A stretch of DNA of 64,000 nt, from positions 1 through 64,000 of the forward strand of contig NZ_AQOR01000019.1 of the NCBI RefSeq assembly GCF_009846755.1, in the 5' to 3' direction. The translations under genes were made by a program, and so were the position numbers. The DNA is from Alcanivorax sp. S71-1-4 (GTDB lineage Bacteria > Pseudomonadota > Gammaproteobacteria > Pseudomonadales > Alcanivoracaceae). A model generated the notes under the pieces. The model saw nothing but the letters and a program-made list of their open reading frames with translations, was not told the origin of the DNA and did not search any database. This document shows, piece by piece, positions 42,597 through 51,979 of the stretch; within the stretch, counting starts at the first letter, position 1; each line of letters starts with the position of its first letter.

Positions 42597-44324
42597 TCAG
42601 GCTGCCTGGCCGACCGTTTCCAGCGCCTCGGCCAGGGTGCCGGTAAACCGCAGTTGCCCCGGTCGCGGTTGCACATTGGCGCGGGCCAGTGTGCGCAGCG
42701 GCTGGAACTGCAGATCGGCCACCACGATTTCGGTGCCTTCGCGCGCGGCCAGGTCAGCGAACTTCAGAAAGGCATTCAAGCCCCCCGCATCCAGCAGCGA
42801 GACGCCGTCCATATACAGAATCAGGCCGCGCTGCCCGGGGCACTGTTCCAGCAGTTCATCAAACACCCGTTCGGCGGCGGCGAAGAACAGCGGCCCGGAA
42901 ATCTTGATCAGGCGCCAGCCCTCCGGTAGCGGCGTGTCGCCCACCAGCTTGCGCTGGCTGCTGACATCACTGATGCGTGTCATCGCGGCGATCTGCTGCA
43001 TGAACAGCAGCGACGCCAGCACGATGCCCACGGCAATCGCAATCACCATATCGAACAGCACCGTCAGCGACAGGCACACCAACAGGATCAGCACATCCTG
43101 TTTCGGTGCGCGTGCCAGCAGCTCGCGCACCTTGTGAGCCTCGCTCATGTTCCAGGCCACCAGCAACAGCAGCGCCGCCATGGACGCCATCGGCAGGTAA
43201 CTGAGCCAGCGCGCCAGATACAGCACCGCCACCATCAGCACCAGCGCATGCACCATTGACGCCACCGGCGACGTGGCACCGGCACGGTAATTGGCGGCCG
43301 AGCGCGCCAGCGCCGCCGTGGCGGCAAACCCGCCGAAGAACGGCGCCACCAAGTTGCCCAGCCCCTGGCCGAGCAATTCACCGTTGGCGTTGTGACGGCG
43401 GCCACTCATGCCATCGAGCACCACGGCGCACAGCAACGATTCAATCGCGCCGAGCATGGCGATGGTGAAAGCGGCGGGCAGCAGTGCGCGCAGCGTGTCG
43501 ATGTTCAGCAGGCTGCCACCGTCGGGCGTGAGCCACTGCCAGGGCAATGCAAAGGCGGGGAAAAACGGCGGGATGCCGGCGCCGGTGCTGCCGTCCGGCA
43601 GGCTGAAACTGAACCGGCTGCCGATAGTGTCGACCGGGTGGCCGGCCTGACTGAGCAACAGTGAGACCGCCACGCCGGCGAACACGGCCGGCAGGTGGCC
43701 CGGCACGGCGCTGCCCAGGCGGCGCCAGCCGACCAGCACGGCCAGCGTCACCGCGCCGGTGAGCAGGCTGGGCCAGTGCAGGGACGGTAGCGCGGTGACC
43801 AGCGTGCCCAGCTTTTCAAGATAGTGTGGTGGCAGGTCAGTGACCTGCAGGCCGAGAAAGTCCCGCAGTTGCAGGGTGGCGATGACAATGGCGATGCCGG
43901 CGGTAAAACCCAGCGTCACCGGCTCCGGGATGTATTCGATAAAGCGCCCCAGCCGGGCCAGCGCCATCAGCACCAGGATCACCCCGGCCATCAGTGTGGC
44001 CAGCAACAGGCCGCCCAAACCGAACTGATATACCACCGGTTGCAGCACCACCACGAACGCGGCCGTCGGGCCTGACACCGAAAAGCGCGAGCCGCCGGTC
44101 AGCGCAATCACCAGCCCGGCGATCATGCCGGTATAGAGCCCGTACTGCGGCGAGACACCAATGGCCACGGCCAGTGCCATGGACAATGGAATGGCGATGA
44201 TGCCCACCGACAGGCCGGCCAGCACGTCGCGCAGCAGGCGCTCACGGCCATAGGGTTCTTTCAGGCAAGCGGCGGTCAGCGCGCTGGCAAAGCGCAGTGA
44301 AGTGAGGTGCGAACGGTCGGCCAT
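42597..44324 (-). CDS. SulP family anion transporter
   Basis: 575 residues from the ATG at 44324, preceded by GGGGGAG. The membrane domain opens with DVLAGLSVGIIAIPLSMALA and YGLYTGMIAGLVIALTGGSRF followed by SVSGPTAAFVVVL, the SulP signature. The C-terminal STAS domain (about 460-560) has GLILYMDGVSLLDAGGLNAF. SulP carriers move sulfate, bicarbonate or dicarboxylates; the substrate here is unknown. Confidence 0.94.
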   Translation of the reverse strand: MADRSHLTSLRFASALTAACLKEPYGRERLLRDVLAGLSVGIIAIPLSMALAVAIGVSPQYGLYTGMIAGLVIALTGGSRFSVSGPTAAFVVVLQPVVYQFGLGGLLLATLMAGVILVLMALARLGRFIEYIPEPVTLGFTAGIAIVIATLQLRDFLGLQVTDLPPHYLEKLGTLVTALPSLHWPSLLTGAVTLAVLVGWRRLGSAVPGHLPAVFAGVAVSLLLSQAGHPVDTIGSRFSFSLPDGSTGAGIPPFFPAFALPWQWLTPDGGSLLNIDTLRALLPAAFTIAMLGAIESLLCAVVLDGMSGRRHNANGELLGQGLGNLVAPFFGGFAATAALARSAANYRAGATSPVASMVHALVLMVAVLYLARWLSYLPMASMAALLLLVAWNMSEAHKVRELLARAPKQDVLILLVCLSLTVLFDMVIAIAVGIVLASLLFMQQIAAMTRISDVSSQRKLVGDTPLPEGWRLIKISGPLFFAAAERVFDELLEQCPGQRGLILYMDGVSLLDAGGLNAFLKFADLAAREGTEIVVADLQFQPLRTLARANVQPRPGQLRFTGTLAEALETVGQAA

Positions 44325-44547
44325 CAATCTCCCCCAGGGCAGGCAGCCGGAACGGTGCGCGGTACGGATGGCCGCGACACGACCTCCGCCCGGCACGGCG
44401 GCGGGGCCGGGGCGTGTCGGCGGGAGGCGGCATTATAACCTGATGGGCCTGCTTTGTATCCGGGTGCGGGGGTGTTGGTTATATCTCAGTGTGCCCCTCG
44501 GGGGCTTGCTAGGGTGGATGGCCCCACACAGCAAAGGAGCTCTCATC

Positions 44548-44877
44548 ATGTCGCAAGCGCTTTATCAGGACGTGATTGATGCCTGCAACCGGTGCGCCAG
44601 CGCCTGTGATCACTGCACGGCGGCCTGCCTGGAGGAGGACAATCTGGCCATGATGGCCACCTGCATTCGGCTGGATATTCAGTGCGCGGCGATATGCCGT
44701 TTGCTGGCGCTGTATCTGCATCACGACAGCCAGTTCATTCCCGGCGTGGCGACGTTGTGCCGGACGGTCTGCCAGAACTGTGCGGAAGAATGCGCCCAGC
44801 ACGCGCATGAGCATTGCCAGGCTTGTGCTGACGCCTGCCAGGCCTGCGCCCGGGCCTGCGAGGTATTGGCGGCGTGA
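44548..44877 (+). CDS. Four-helix bundle copper-binding protein
   Basis: 109 residues with a strong AAAGGAG site. Cysteines are spaced CNRCASACDHC, then CRLLALYLHH, then CRTVCQNCAEEC, CQACADACQACARAC (the DUF326 pattern of Csp copper-storage proteins), with many conserved His. No signal peptide, so a cytosolic Csp3-like role in binding Cu(I) is likely. Convergent with the CBS gene. Confidence 0.92.
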   Translation: MSQALYQDVIDACNRCASACDHCTAACLEEDNLAMMATCIRLDIQCAAICRLLALYLHHDSQFIPGVATLCRTVCQNCAEECAQHAHEHCQACADACQACARACEVLAA

Positions 44878-44882
44878 TCAAG

Positions 44883-44902
44883 CCCGGCCCGCAGGGGCCG
44901 GG
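44883..44902. terminator. GC-rich hairpin between convergent copper-protein and CBS genes
   Basis: 8-bp stem CCCGGCCC / GGGCCGGG with a 4-nt loop, directly after the copper-protein stop and before the CBS stop. No T run, so it may end transcription only weakly. Confidence 0.55.
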
Positions 44903-44918
44903 TGCGGAGACGGCCGGT

Positions 44919-45368
44919 TCAGTGCATGGCGCTGTGCTGGTAGGGGCGGCTGCATTCGGAAATGGCGCCCTGCAGACTGTGATCAGTGCTGCTGGCGGCG
45001 GCAATATCCGACAGTGAAATGACCCCGCAGAAGCGCTTGCTCTGGCGATCATCCAGCACAATCAGGCGCTGCACGTGCTGGCTGTCCATGTTGCGCGCCA
45101 CCTCGGCGACGTCATCGTCACGGAGACAGTAGAGCACCCGGTCAGTCATGCAGCTGGCGGCTTTCTGGTCAGCGCCGAGACCCTCGGCCAGACCGCGTAC
45201 CACCATGTCGTGATCGGTGATGATGCCCATCAGCTTGTCCTGATTGTCGGGGCTGGCGATCGGCAGCATGCCGCAGTTGCATTCGCGCATCATCATCGCG
45301 GCGTCGCGCAGCGTGCTGTCGGCGTTCAGGTAGTGGGGGTTGGTGCTCATGATTTCATGGACTTTCAT
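44919..45368 (-). CDS. Tandem CBS domain protein
   Basis: 149 residues from the ATG at 45368. Two CBS motifs: MKVHEIMSTNPHYLNADST with MLPIASPDNQDKLMGIITDHD, and VLYCLRDDDVAEVARNM with LIVLDDRQSKRFCGVISLSD. Adenosine nucleotides are the usual ligands. Four cysteines and methionines in MMMRECNCGM are unusual for a CBS region. The 241-nt upstream gap holds no gene. Confidence 0.92.
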   Translation of the reverse strand: MKVHEIMSTNPHYLNADSTLRDAAMMMRECNCGMLPIASPDNQDKLMGIITDHDMVVRGLAEGLGADQKAASCMTDRVLYCLRDDDVAEVARNMDSQHVQRLIVLDDRQSKRFCGVISLSDIAAASSTDHSLQGAISECSRPYQHSAMH

Positions 45369-45609
45369 TGGCGTTCTCCCTGCATCCGTAGGGTGGAAAA
45401 GCCCCGCATCCCTCGCGTGTACCCCGATGCACAGCCTGAGCGTGCGGGTCCGGGACCGCAAGGGGGCCGCTGGAACGAATAGGCATAAGCAGGGGCTGGA
45501 TAGATGCACGGGTGCTAAGCGTTGCCCGGTGTGACGCAAGCAGCACGGCGTCAGGTGTCCATGCAGTGCTACGGTGCGCAAAAATCTTGCCGGGGCTGTC
45601 CGCGCCGCG

Positions 45610-47139
45610 TCAGAGCGTCTCGGGAGAGGCGAGTAGCGCGTTGGCGCGCCGGAGGATCGCAGCCCGCCGCTCCGGCGCCATGCGTTGCCAATTGCGATAT
45701 ATCATCTTCATGCGCGGGTGCTGGCCGAAAAGTCGTCGATGACGGTCAATGAAATGCCAGTACAGGCTGTTGAACGGGCAGCTGTCGTGCTGGTCTGCGG
45801 TGTTGACGTTGTAGCGGCAGCCCGCGCAGTAATCCGACATGCGCTGGATATAACGACCGCTGGCGGCGTACGGCTTGGAGCCGAGATAACCGCCGTCGGC
45901 GTGCATCACCATGCCGAGCGTATTGGGCAGTTCCACCCACTCGTAGGCGTCGGCGTACACCGCCAGATACCACTCGTGCAGTGCCTGCACTGAGACGCCG
46001 AGCAGCAGCGCCAGATTGCCGGTCACCATCAGGCGCTGGATATGATGTGCATAGGCATGTTCGCGGGTATTGCGCAGGGCTTCGCTGACGCAATGCATGC
46101 CGGTGTCGCCGCTCCAGTAGAACCATGGTAGCGGACGATGGCTGTCCAGCCGGTTTTCATGCAGATACTCCGGCATGGTCAGCCAGTAAATGCCGCGCAC
46201 GTATTCGCGCCAGCCAATAATCTGCCGGATGAATCCTTCCACCGCGTTCAGCGGCGCGCGCCCGTCATGGTAGCGTTGCGCGGCCGCCTGGCAGACCTCC
46301 CGGGGTGTCAGCAGACCGAGGTTGATGGCCGGGGACAACGCTGAGTGGAACAGGAAATCATCGTTGTCGGTCATCGCATCCTGGTAGTCACCGAAAGCAG
46401 GCAGGCCCTGGTCGAGAAAATCGGCCAGGGCCACGTCGGCCTGTTCCCGGGTCACCGGCCAGCGGAACGGTTCCAGCTCGCCGAAATGATGGGCGAAGCG
46501 TTCGCGTACCGTGTCGATCACGGCTTGCGTTATCGTGTCCACTGGCCACGGTCGGCGGTGGGGCAGCGGTGGTGATCCGGTATAACGTTTGCGATTGTCG
46601 CTGTCGAAGTTCCAGCGGCCGCCTGCCGGCTGCCCATCCCTGTCCATCAGCAGGCCGGTATGACGGCGCATGTCGCGGTAGAAAAATTCCATGCGCAATT
46701 GCCGGCGGCCACGGGCCCAACTCTGGAAGCGGGCCTTGCTGCACAGGAAACGGTCATCCGGCAGCAGTGTGACGGGCAGCGCAAACGCCTGGGCCCAATG
46801 GCGCATGATCTGGTCCAGCCGCCATTCATTGCATTCCGTGGCCACGATCTGCATCGGTGCGTGGCGGGCAATACTGCATGCCAGCGCGGCGTTCAGGTCC
46901 GGCAGATCCTCCGTGATGGGGTAGTAATCCACCTGCCAGCCGGCCTGACGCAGGCCATCCGCGAAATGGCGCATGGCGGCGAAGACCAGCACCAGCTTCT
47001 GTTTGTGGTGGGGGACGTAGGTGGCTTCGCTGAGGACTTCCGCCATCACCACCACGCTGTCTGCCGGGTCGCTGGCCGCCAGACTGCTGAGCGAAGGCGT
47101 CAGTTGGTCGCCCAGCACGGGTATCAGGGTGGCAGGCAT
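45610..47139 (-). CDS. FeS bacterial cryptochrome/photolyase
   Basis: 509 residues of the cryptochrome/photolyase-related family (prokaryotic 6-4 photolyases, FeS-BCP). N-terminal domain starts LIPVLGDQLTPSLSSL; the C-terminal FAD domain has FIRQIIGWREYVRGIYW and PNTLGMVMHADGGYLGSKPY. Cluster-type cysteines are in HCVSEAL, YCAGCRYN and SCPFNSLYW. Repairs (6-4) photoproducts or senses light. folE lies 17 nt upstream on the same strand. Confidence 0.92.
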   Translation of the reverse strand: MPATLIPVLGDQLTPSLSSLAASDPADSVVVMAEVLSEATYVPHHKQKLVLVFAAMRHFADGLRQAGWQVDYYPITEDLPDLNAALACSIARHAPMQIVATECNEWRLDQIMRHWAQAFALPVTLLPDDRFLCSKARFQSWARGRRQLRMEFFYRDMRRHTGLLMDRDGQPAGGRWNFDSDNRKRYTGSPPLPHRRPWPVDTITQAVIDTVRERFAHHFGELEPFRWPVTREQADVALADFLDQGLPAFGDYQDAMTDNDDFLFHSALSPAINLGLLTPREVCQAAAQRYHDGRAPLNAVEGFIRQIIGWREYVRGIYWLTMPEYLHENRLDSHRPLPWFYWSGDTGMHCVSEALRNTREHAYAHHIQRLMVTGNLALLLGVSVQALHEWYLAVYADAYEWVELPNTLGMVMHADGGYLGSKPYAASGRYIQRMSDYCAGCRYNVNTADQHDSCPFNSLYWHFIDRHRRLFGQHPRMKMIYRNWQRMAPERRAAILRRANALLASPETL

Positions 47140-47155
47140 GATTCAGTCCGTGACC

Positions 47156-47710
47156 TCAGCCCGTGACCAGTGACAGGAATTCAGAGCGGGCTGCGGCTGA
47201 TTCGCGCAGGGTTCCCAGCATGACTGACGTGGTGGTGGAGGCGTTCTGTTTTTCCACGCCGCGCATCATCATGCACAGGTGGCGGGCATCCATGATGACA
47301 CCCACGCCACGGGCGCCAGTGACATCGCGTATGGCGTGTGCCACTTGCAACGTCAGGTTTTCCTGGATCTGCAACCGCCGGGCGTACATGTCAACGATGC
47401 GCGCGCATTTTGACAGGCCGAGCACTTTGCCGTCGGGAATGTAGGCGATATGGCATTTGCCGAAGAACGGCAGCATGTGGTGCTCGCACAGCGAGTAGAA
47501 CTCGATGTCGCGCACCACCACCATTTCGTCATTGTCGGAATGGAAGACCGCGCCGTTGACCAGTGTCTGCAGAGACTGCTGGTAACCGCCGGTGAGAAAC
47601 CGCATGGCCTTTGCGACCCGTGTCGGTGTGTCCAGCAGGCCCTCGCGCGCCGGATCTTCCCCCAGTTGCGTCAGGACCTCACGGTACAGGGCGCTGAGTG
47701 AATCGGTCAT
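47156..47710 (-). CDS. folE: GTP cyclohydrolase I
   Basis: 184 residues from the ATG at 47710. Zinc ligands lie in [16 protein letters not shown] and in the later [35 protein letters not shown] is the substrate-binding block. Converts GTP to dihydroneopterin triphosphate for folate and pterin synthesis. In an operon with the FeS photolyase, it may supply a pterin for the photolyase pathway, or serve generally. Confidence 0.95.
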   Translation of the reverse strand: MTDSLSALYREVLTQLGEDPAREGLLDTPTRVAKAMRFLTGGYQQSLQTLVNGAVFHSDNDEMVVVRDIEFYSLCEHHMLPFFGKCHIAYIPDGKVLGLSKCARIVDMYARRLQIQENLTLQVAHAIRDVTGARGVGVIMDARHLCMMMRGVEKQNASTTTSVMLGTLRESAAARSEFLSLVTG

Positions 47711-47831
47711 CGGTTGTCCCTCGCCATAGTGGCCGCAGTATTGGCCGGGGCCGGTCAATAATACGTCAAACAGGACAGGCCGATGGCATGCTGCGTGCGG
47801 CCCCGGGCGGGGCCGCGACAGCCCAGTGTCG

Positions 47832-48734
47832 TCAGCGGTTTTGCAGATTGCCGATCATCGACATCAGGGCGGCCTGGCCGCTGGCGGGATGGTCGGCGTC
47901 GGTGAAGTCGGTGATGCGCTCCCATTGCGCAACCACATCTTCCGGTGTCAGCGGGGCGCTGACGGGGAAACCGTGGCCTTTGCTGCGTTCCCAGCGCAGC
48001 TTGCCCATCCATCCGGCGCCGACTTCATACAGCCCGCCCCCTTCACGATGGGAGGCATGGCACAGCTTCAGCACCAGTGGTGTGACGAAGGCGGGCTTCA
48101 GTTGCTCGACGATCTGTGGCGGCATGATGGTGGCGGTCATGCGGCTGCCGGCAATCGGTGCGATGGTGTTGGCGACGATATTGCGTTTGGCGCCTTCGAT
48201 GGCGAGCGTCTGTGCCAGGCCATGCAGCCCGAGCTTGGCCATACTGTAGTTGGCCTGGCCAAAGTTGCCGTACAGGCCGGCGGCGGAGGCGGTGAAGATC
48301 AGGCGGCCATATTCCTGCTCGCGCAGGTAAGGCCAGGCGGCGTGGCTGACGCTGTAGGCGCCACGCACATGCACGTTATAGACCAGGTCCCAGTCTTCGC
48401 CGGTCATGTTGTGGAATGCTTTGTCACGCAGGATGCCGGCATTGTTCACCAGCACATCCACGCGGCCAAAATTGTCCAGCGCGCACTCAATGATGCGCCC
48501 GCCGTCGGTCACTGACTCGTGACTGGCCACGGCTTCCCCGCCGGCGGCGACGATCTCGGCCACCACCTTGTCGGCCGCGCTGGCATCGCTGCCTTCGCCT
48601 GTAGCCGTGCCCCCCAGGTCATTGACCACGACCCTGGCACCGCGTGCGGCGAACGCCAGTGCATGGCTGCGTCCCAGGCCGTTGCCGGCGCCGGTGACGA
48701 TGACAACCCTGTCGTCGAAATTCAGTGCAGACAT
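47832..48734 (-). CDS. SDR-family 3-hydroxyacyl-CoA dehydrogenase-like oxidoreductase
   Basis: 300 residues from the ATG at 48734. NAD motif [23 protein letters not shown], active-site YSMAKLG with [14 protein letters not shown]. Residue pattern ([15 protein letters not shown]) is that of peroxisomal multifunctional enzyme 2 hydroxyacyl-CoA dehydrogenases. The C-terminal extension (about 230-300) is like that of this branch. Probable role in fatty-acid or sterol-type oxidation. Confidence 0.9.
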   Translation of the reverse strand: MSALNFDDRVVIVTGAGNGLGRSHALAFAARGARVVVNDLGGTATGEGSDASAADKVVAEIVAAGGEAVASHESVTDGGRIIECALDNFGRVDVLVNNAGILRDKAFHNMTGEDWDLVYNVHVRGAYSVSHAAWPYLREQEYGRLIFTASAAGLYGNFGQANYSMAKLGLHGLAQTLAIEGAKRNIVANTIAPIAGSRMTATIMPPQIVEQLKPAFVTPLVLKLCHASHREGGGLYEVGAGWMGKLRWERSKGHGFPVSAPLTPEDVVAQWERITDFTDADHPASGQAALMSMIGNLQNR

Positions 48735-49086
48735 AGACGTCTCCTGGTTGTTGTTCTGATGCGGCAGCACGGGCCGATGCGTCGCCGAAGGAAAATGCTA
48801 TGGTCCAGTGTGCGGTGCATGCCCCCACTGGCTCCCCGGCGTCAAACTTTGCACAATGGCTGGCCTGACTGGATGGTCGGGCCATTATCAAAAGCGTCCG
48901 GAGCGCCCTCCATGACGCAATGTGCCAATTTGTCTGACATTTACTATCATTGGCGGCGGCAATGGACGCGGGGGCGGACCGAGGGGCCTATGACAAGTTG
49001 CAATATGATGATTTCAAAAGAATTAATGCCACGGCCTGCGGCTGGCGGCAGAGTGATCATCGTCTGCGGAACGGGCTGGCCAGCGC
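48735..49086. promoter_or_regulatory. Divergent intergenic region, SDR and AraC genes
   Basis: 352 nt with no gene seen. AT-richer stretches near 48930-49025 (ATTTACTATCATTGG, TGCAATATGATGATTTC) are plausible promoter elements for the AraC gene. The regulator may act on the divergent SDR gene. Confidence 0.4.
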
Positions 49087-50097
49087 ATGATTAACCGCAA
49101 GAGCATTGCCATCAGTCGGGTGATCCGGGTGTTGCAGGGGGCGGCCCGGTCCGGCGCGTCCATTCCGGCGCTGCTGGAAACCGCCGGCATTCCACGCCGG
49201 TTACTGGACGACCCGGACGCCCGTATCGAGCGCGATAGCTTTATCCGCCTGATGCTGGCGGTCATGCAGCAGACCCAGGATGAGTTCCTTGGCTTCGGGC
49301 AGGGCCGCAAATCCAAGCCCGGCACCTTTTCCATGATGGCGCACGCCGTGATCAACTGCTCCAACCTGGAAAAGGCGGTGCAGCGCGGCATCAAGTTCTA
49401 TGAGCTGTTCGACCTGCAAGTGCATACCACGTTGCATCGCGAAGGGGATGTCGGCTGGCTGGAAGTGCAGGCCAGCCAGCGGCTGGATTTCCGCGAGGTG
49501 ATCATTGAATCGCTGATGATGCTGTCGTTGCGGTTCATGAGCTGGCTGGTCGGCAAGGCGGTGGAACCGCAGCAGGTGCAACTGGATTTCGGGCGGGGTA
49601 CGGAAGGCGATTACCGCTCCATTTTCACCTGCCCGGTGCAGTTTGACACGGGCGTCAACCGGGTGGTGTTTTCCGCCGAGTTTCTGGATCTGCCACTGGT
49701 GCAGAACCAGTTGTCGCTGTCGCGCTTTCTGAAAGATTCGCTGGCGCAGCTGATCGACGGCAATATCCATAATGTCGGCCTGCCGGCTCAGATCCGTGCC
49801 ATTATCTCGAAGGAGTACGGCAACAACTTTCCGGATTTTTCCGAGATATGCGAAAAGCTCAACATGACGCCGCAGACCCTGCGCCGGCGTCTGAAAGAAG
49901 GCAATACCAGTTACCAGGAAATCAAGGACGCGATCCGCAAGGATGCGTCGGTGTATTACCTGTCGAAACCGGACCTGTCGATCGACGAGATTGCGCTGCT
50001 GATGGGGTTCAGTGAAGCCAGCTCGTTTCACCGTGCATTCAAGAAATGGACCGGCAAAACCCCGTCGGCTTACCGGAGAGAATATTTTGGAGACTAG
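49087..50097 (+). CDS. AraC family regulator with arabinose-binding-like N-terminus
   Basis: 336 residues. The N-terminal effector region (about 20-220) is the Arabinose_bd type, as in OruR and ArgR-like regulators; the C-terminal AraC HTH (about 240-335) has [37 protein letters not shown] and [17 protein letters not shown]. Effector unknown. Overlaps purU by 11 nt and is divergent from the SDR gene. Confidence 0.9.
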   Translation: MINRKSIAISRVIRVLQGAARSGASIPALLETAGIPRRLLDDPDARIERDSFIRLMLAVMQQTQDEFLGFGQGRKSKPGTFSMMAHAVINCSNLEKAVQRGIKFYELFDLQVHTTLHREGDVGWLEVQASQRLDFREVIIESLMMLSLRFMSWLVGKAVEPQQVQLDFGRGTEGDYRSIFTCPVQFDTGVNRVVFSAEFLDLPLVQNQLSLSRFLKDSLAQLIDGNIHNVGLPAQIRAIISKEYGNNFPDFSEICEKLNMTPQTLRRRLKEGNTSYQEIKDAIRKDASVYYLSKPDLSIDEIALLMGFSEASSFHRAFKKWTGKTPSAYRREYFGD

Positions 50098-50977
50098 CGC
50101 GAAGCCTGCGCCGGCGGATGCCACTACCGCACGCCTGTTGATTACCTGCCCGGACCAGCCGGGCATCATCAGTGCGGTGAGTACCTTTTTGTATCATCAC
50201 GGCGCCAATATTACCGATTTTGACCAGCACGCCTCCGATCCGCGCGAAGGCACGTTTTTCCTGCGCATGGAGTTCCAGACGCCGGGGCTGGATTGTTCCT
50301 GGGATGCGCTGAAAAACAATTTCCAGCAGAGCGTGGCGAAGAAATACGGCATGGAATGGCGCCTGACGCTGGCGGCGCAGAAAAAGCGCATGGCGATTCT
50401 GGTGTCCCGCCATGACCATGTGCTGATGGAACTGTTGTGGCGCACCATGCGGGGGGACCTGCCGGCGACCATCCCGATGGTGATCAGCAACCACGATGAC
50501 CTGCGCGGTGAGGTGGAACGATTCGGCATTCCCTATCATCACATTGCCGTCTCCGGTGACAACAAGGCCGAGGCCGAGCAGCAGGCCCTGTCATTGCTGG
50601 AAGGGCAGGTGGACCTGATCGTGCTGGCGCGTTACATGCAGATTCTCAGCCCCGCGTTCGTGGCACAGCATCCGCACCGCATCATCAATATCCATCATTC
50701 CTTCCTGCCGGCCTTTGTCGGCGCCAACCCTTACCAGCAGGCCTGGGAGCGCGGCGTCAAACTGATCGGCGCCACCAGCCACTATGTGACCGACGACCTC
50801 GACCAGGGGCCGATCATCGAGCAGAACGTGGCGCGGGTGTCGCACCGCAACAGCCCGGCGGACCTGAAAGCACTGGGGCAGGATGTGGAGCGCCAGGTGC
50901 TGCTGCGCGCCGTGCGCTGGCACCTCGAAGACCGGGTGATCGTCGACGGCAACAAGACCGTGGTGTTTGTGAAGTAG
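50087..50977 (+). CDS. purU: Formyltetrahydrofolate deformylase
   Basis: 296 residues from a TTG start at 50087 with GGAGAG upstream. ACT domain: [20 protein letters not shown]; deformylase: [19 protein letters not shown], with the His-Asp active site in [19 protein letters not shown]. It releases formate from 10-formyl-THF. The start overlaps the end of the AraC gene. Its stop TAG is the first part of repeat array 3 (GTAGGG at 50974). Confidence 0.92.
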   Translation: METSAKPAPADATTARLLITCPDQPGIISAVSTFLYHHGANITDFDQHASDPREGTFFLRMEFQTPGLDCSWDALKNNFQQSVAKKYGMEWRLTLAAQKKRMAILVSRHDHVLMELLWRTMRGDLPATIPMVISNHDDLRGEVERFGIPYHHIAVSGDNKAEAEQQALSLLEGQVDLIVLARYMQILSPAFVAQHPHRIINIHHSFLPAFVGANPYQQAWERGVKLIGATSHYVTDDLDQGPIIEQNVARVSHRNSPADLKALGQDVERQVLLRAVRWHLEDRVIVDGNKTVVFVK

Positions 50978-51219
50978 GGTGGGAAGAGCGCAGCGAATCC
51001 CACCGGGTCCATGCGCGTCATCACTCCCGCAAAAACATCGAAATCACCCTCCATAAGGTGGGCATTTCTGCCACGAAGAGGGATGTTCCCTCTATGAAGA
51101 GAGATGGCCCCTCTACGAAGAGGGAGCATCCCTCTTCGTAGGTACGCAGTTCCGCTGGTTTTGTGGGAGCAGTGCTGTGCATGGACCCGGTGGGATTCGC
51201 TGCGCTCTTCCCACCCTAC
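50974..51219. repeat. Dispersed repeat array 3, with inverted copy
   Basis: Variant core GTAGGGTGGGAAGAGCGC starts at 50974 and overlaps the purU stop; the inverted copy ends at 51219. The tail words (CACTCCCGCAAAAACATCG) match arrays 1 and 2. The core differs by GCGCAGCGAATCCC replacing CCAAAGGCGAAACCC, so this is a second subfamily. Confidence 0.85.
51073..51135 (+). repeat. Three 21-bp palindromic units
   Basis: Units ACGAAGAGGGATGTTCCC(TCT), ATGAAGAGAGATGGCCCC and ACGAAGAGGGAGCATCCC, each with a near-palindrome AGAGGGAnnnTCCCTCT, sit inside array 3. Confidence 0.85.
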
Positions 51220-51222
51220 CCA

Positions 51223-51885
51223 TCAAAAGGTGAAGTTCAGGCCTATGCCGTAAGTACCCACCTGCTCCGAATCCACCTGATAGAGACTGTAATCCGCCGC
51301 CAGACTGATCCCGCTGGCCAGCGGCACCAGCACACCCAGGCCCGCGTAGCCGCCGGTGCCTGACGTGGAATCGCTTTCCGGTACCGGCTCAAAGACCTGC
51401 GGGGAACCGCTGGTGTAGTTCAGCGTGCGAATTTCTTCACGGCGGGTTTTGACGCGGTGAATGTAGAGGCCGGCGCGGGCATAGACGTAACGTGCCACCA
51501 GCATGCGGCCACCCAGTTCATAGCCACTGACTTCCAGCCGGTCGCGCGCCACCACATCGACAGAGTCGGGGGGCGAAGGCTGTTGCAGTTCTGCTGCGTT
51601 GGGACCGCGTGTGAAGGCACTGTCGGTCGTTTCCCGCGCCAGTTGGTTCAGGCCGGCTTCCAGTCCGAAACGCAGGTGGCGAGTGGACAGGCTGTTCAGC
51701 CACAGGCCGGCGCGCAGGCGGTAGCCGTCTGCGCTGCTGGCCAGGCCGAAATCGTCCAGGTCAGCGCCGCCGTACTGGGCTTCCAGAAAAAGATCCACGT
51801 CCGGCGGCGCCAGGTCTTCCTGGGCAACAGCGGTCAGAGGCAGGGCGGCGATCAGGGGGAGCAGCAGGAATTTGTATGCAGTCAT
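51223..51885 (-). CDS. Outer-membrane beta-barrel protein
   Basis: 220 residues from the ATG at 51885; signal peptide ends at about 21 (LTAVA). The mature part alternates aromatic strands (RLRAGLWLNSL, HLRFGLEAGLNQL, YARAGLYIHRV, GYAGLGVLVPL) and ends YGIGLNFTF with a C-terminal Phe, as in outer-membrane barrels. About eight strands. Function unknown. Confidence 0.88.
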   Translation of the reverse strand: MTAYKFLLLPLIAALPLTAVAQEDLAPPDVDLFLEAQYGGADLDDFGLASSADGYRLRAGLWLNSLSTRHLRFGLEAGLNQLARETTDSAFTRGPNAAELQQPSPPDSVDVVARDRLEVSGYELGGRMLVARYVYARAGLYIHRVKTRREEIRTLNYTSGSPQVFEPVPESDSTSGTGGYAGLGVLVPLASGISLAADYSLYQVDSEQVGTYGIGLNFTF

Positions 51886-51979
51886 GGTTGTTTTACTTGT
51901 TATAGCGACGACAATGACCGCCATTGTAGCGACTGCCATCACGCCACGCTAACTTTTACGCAACATGGGGCCTTCGTGC

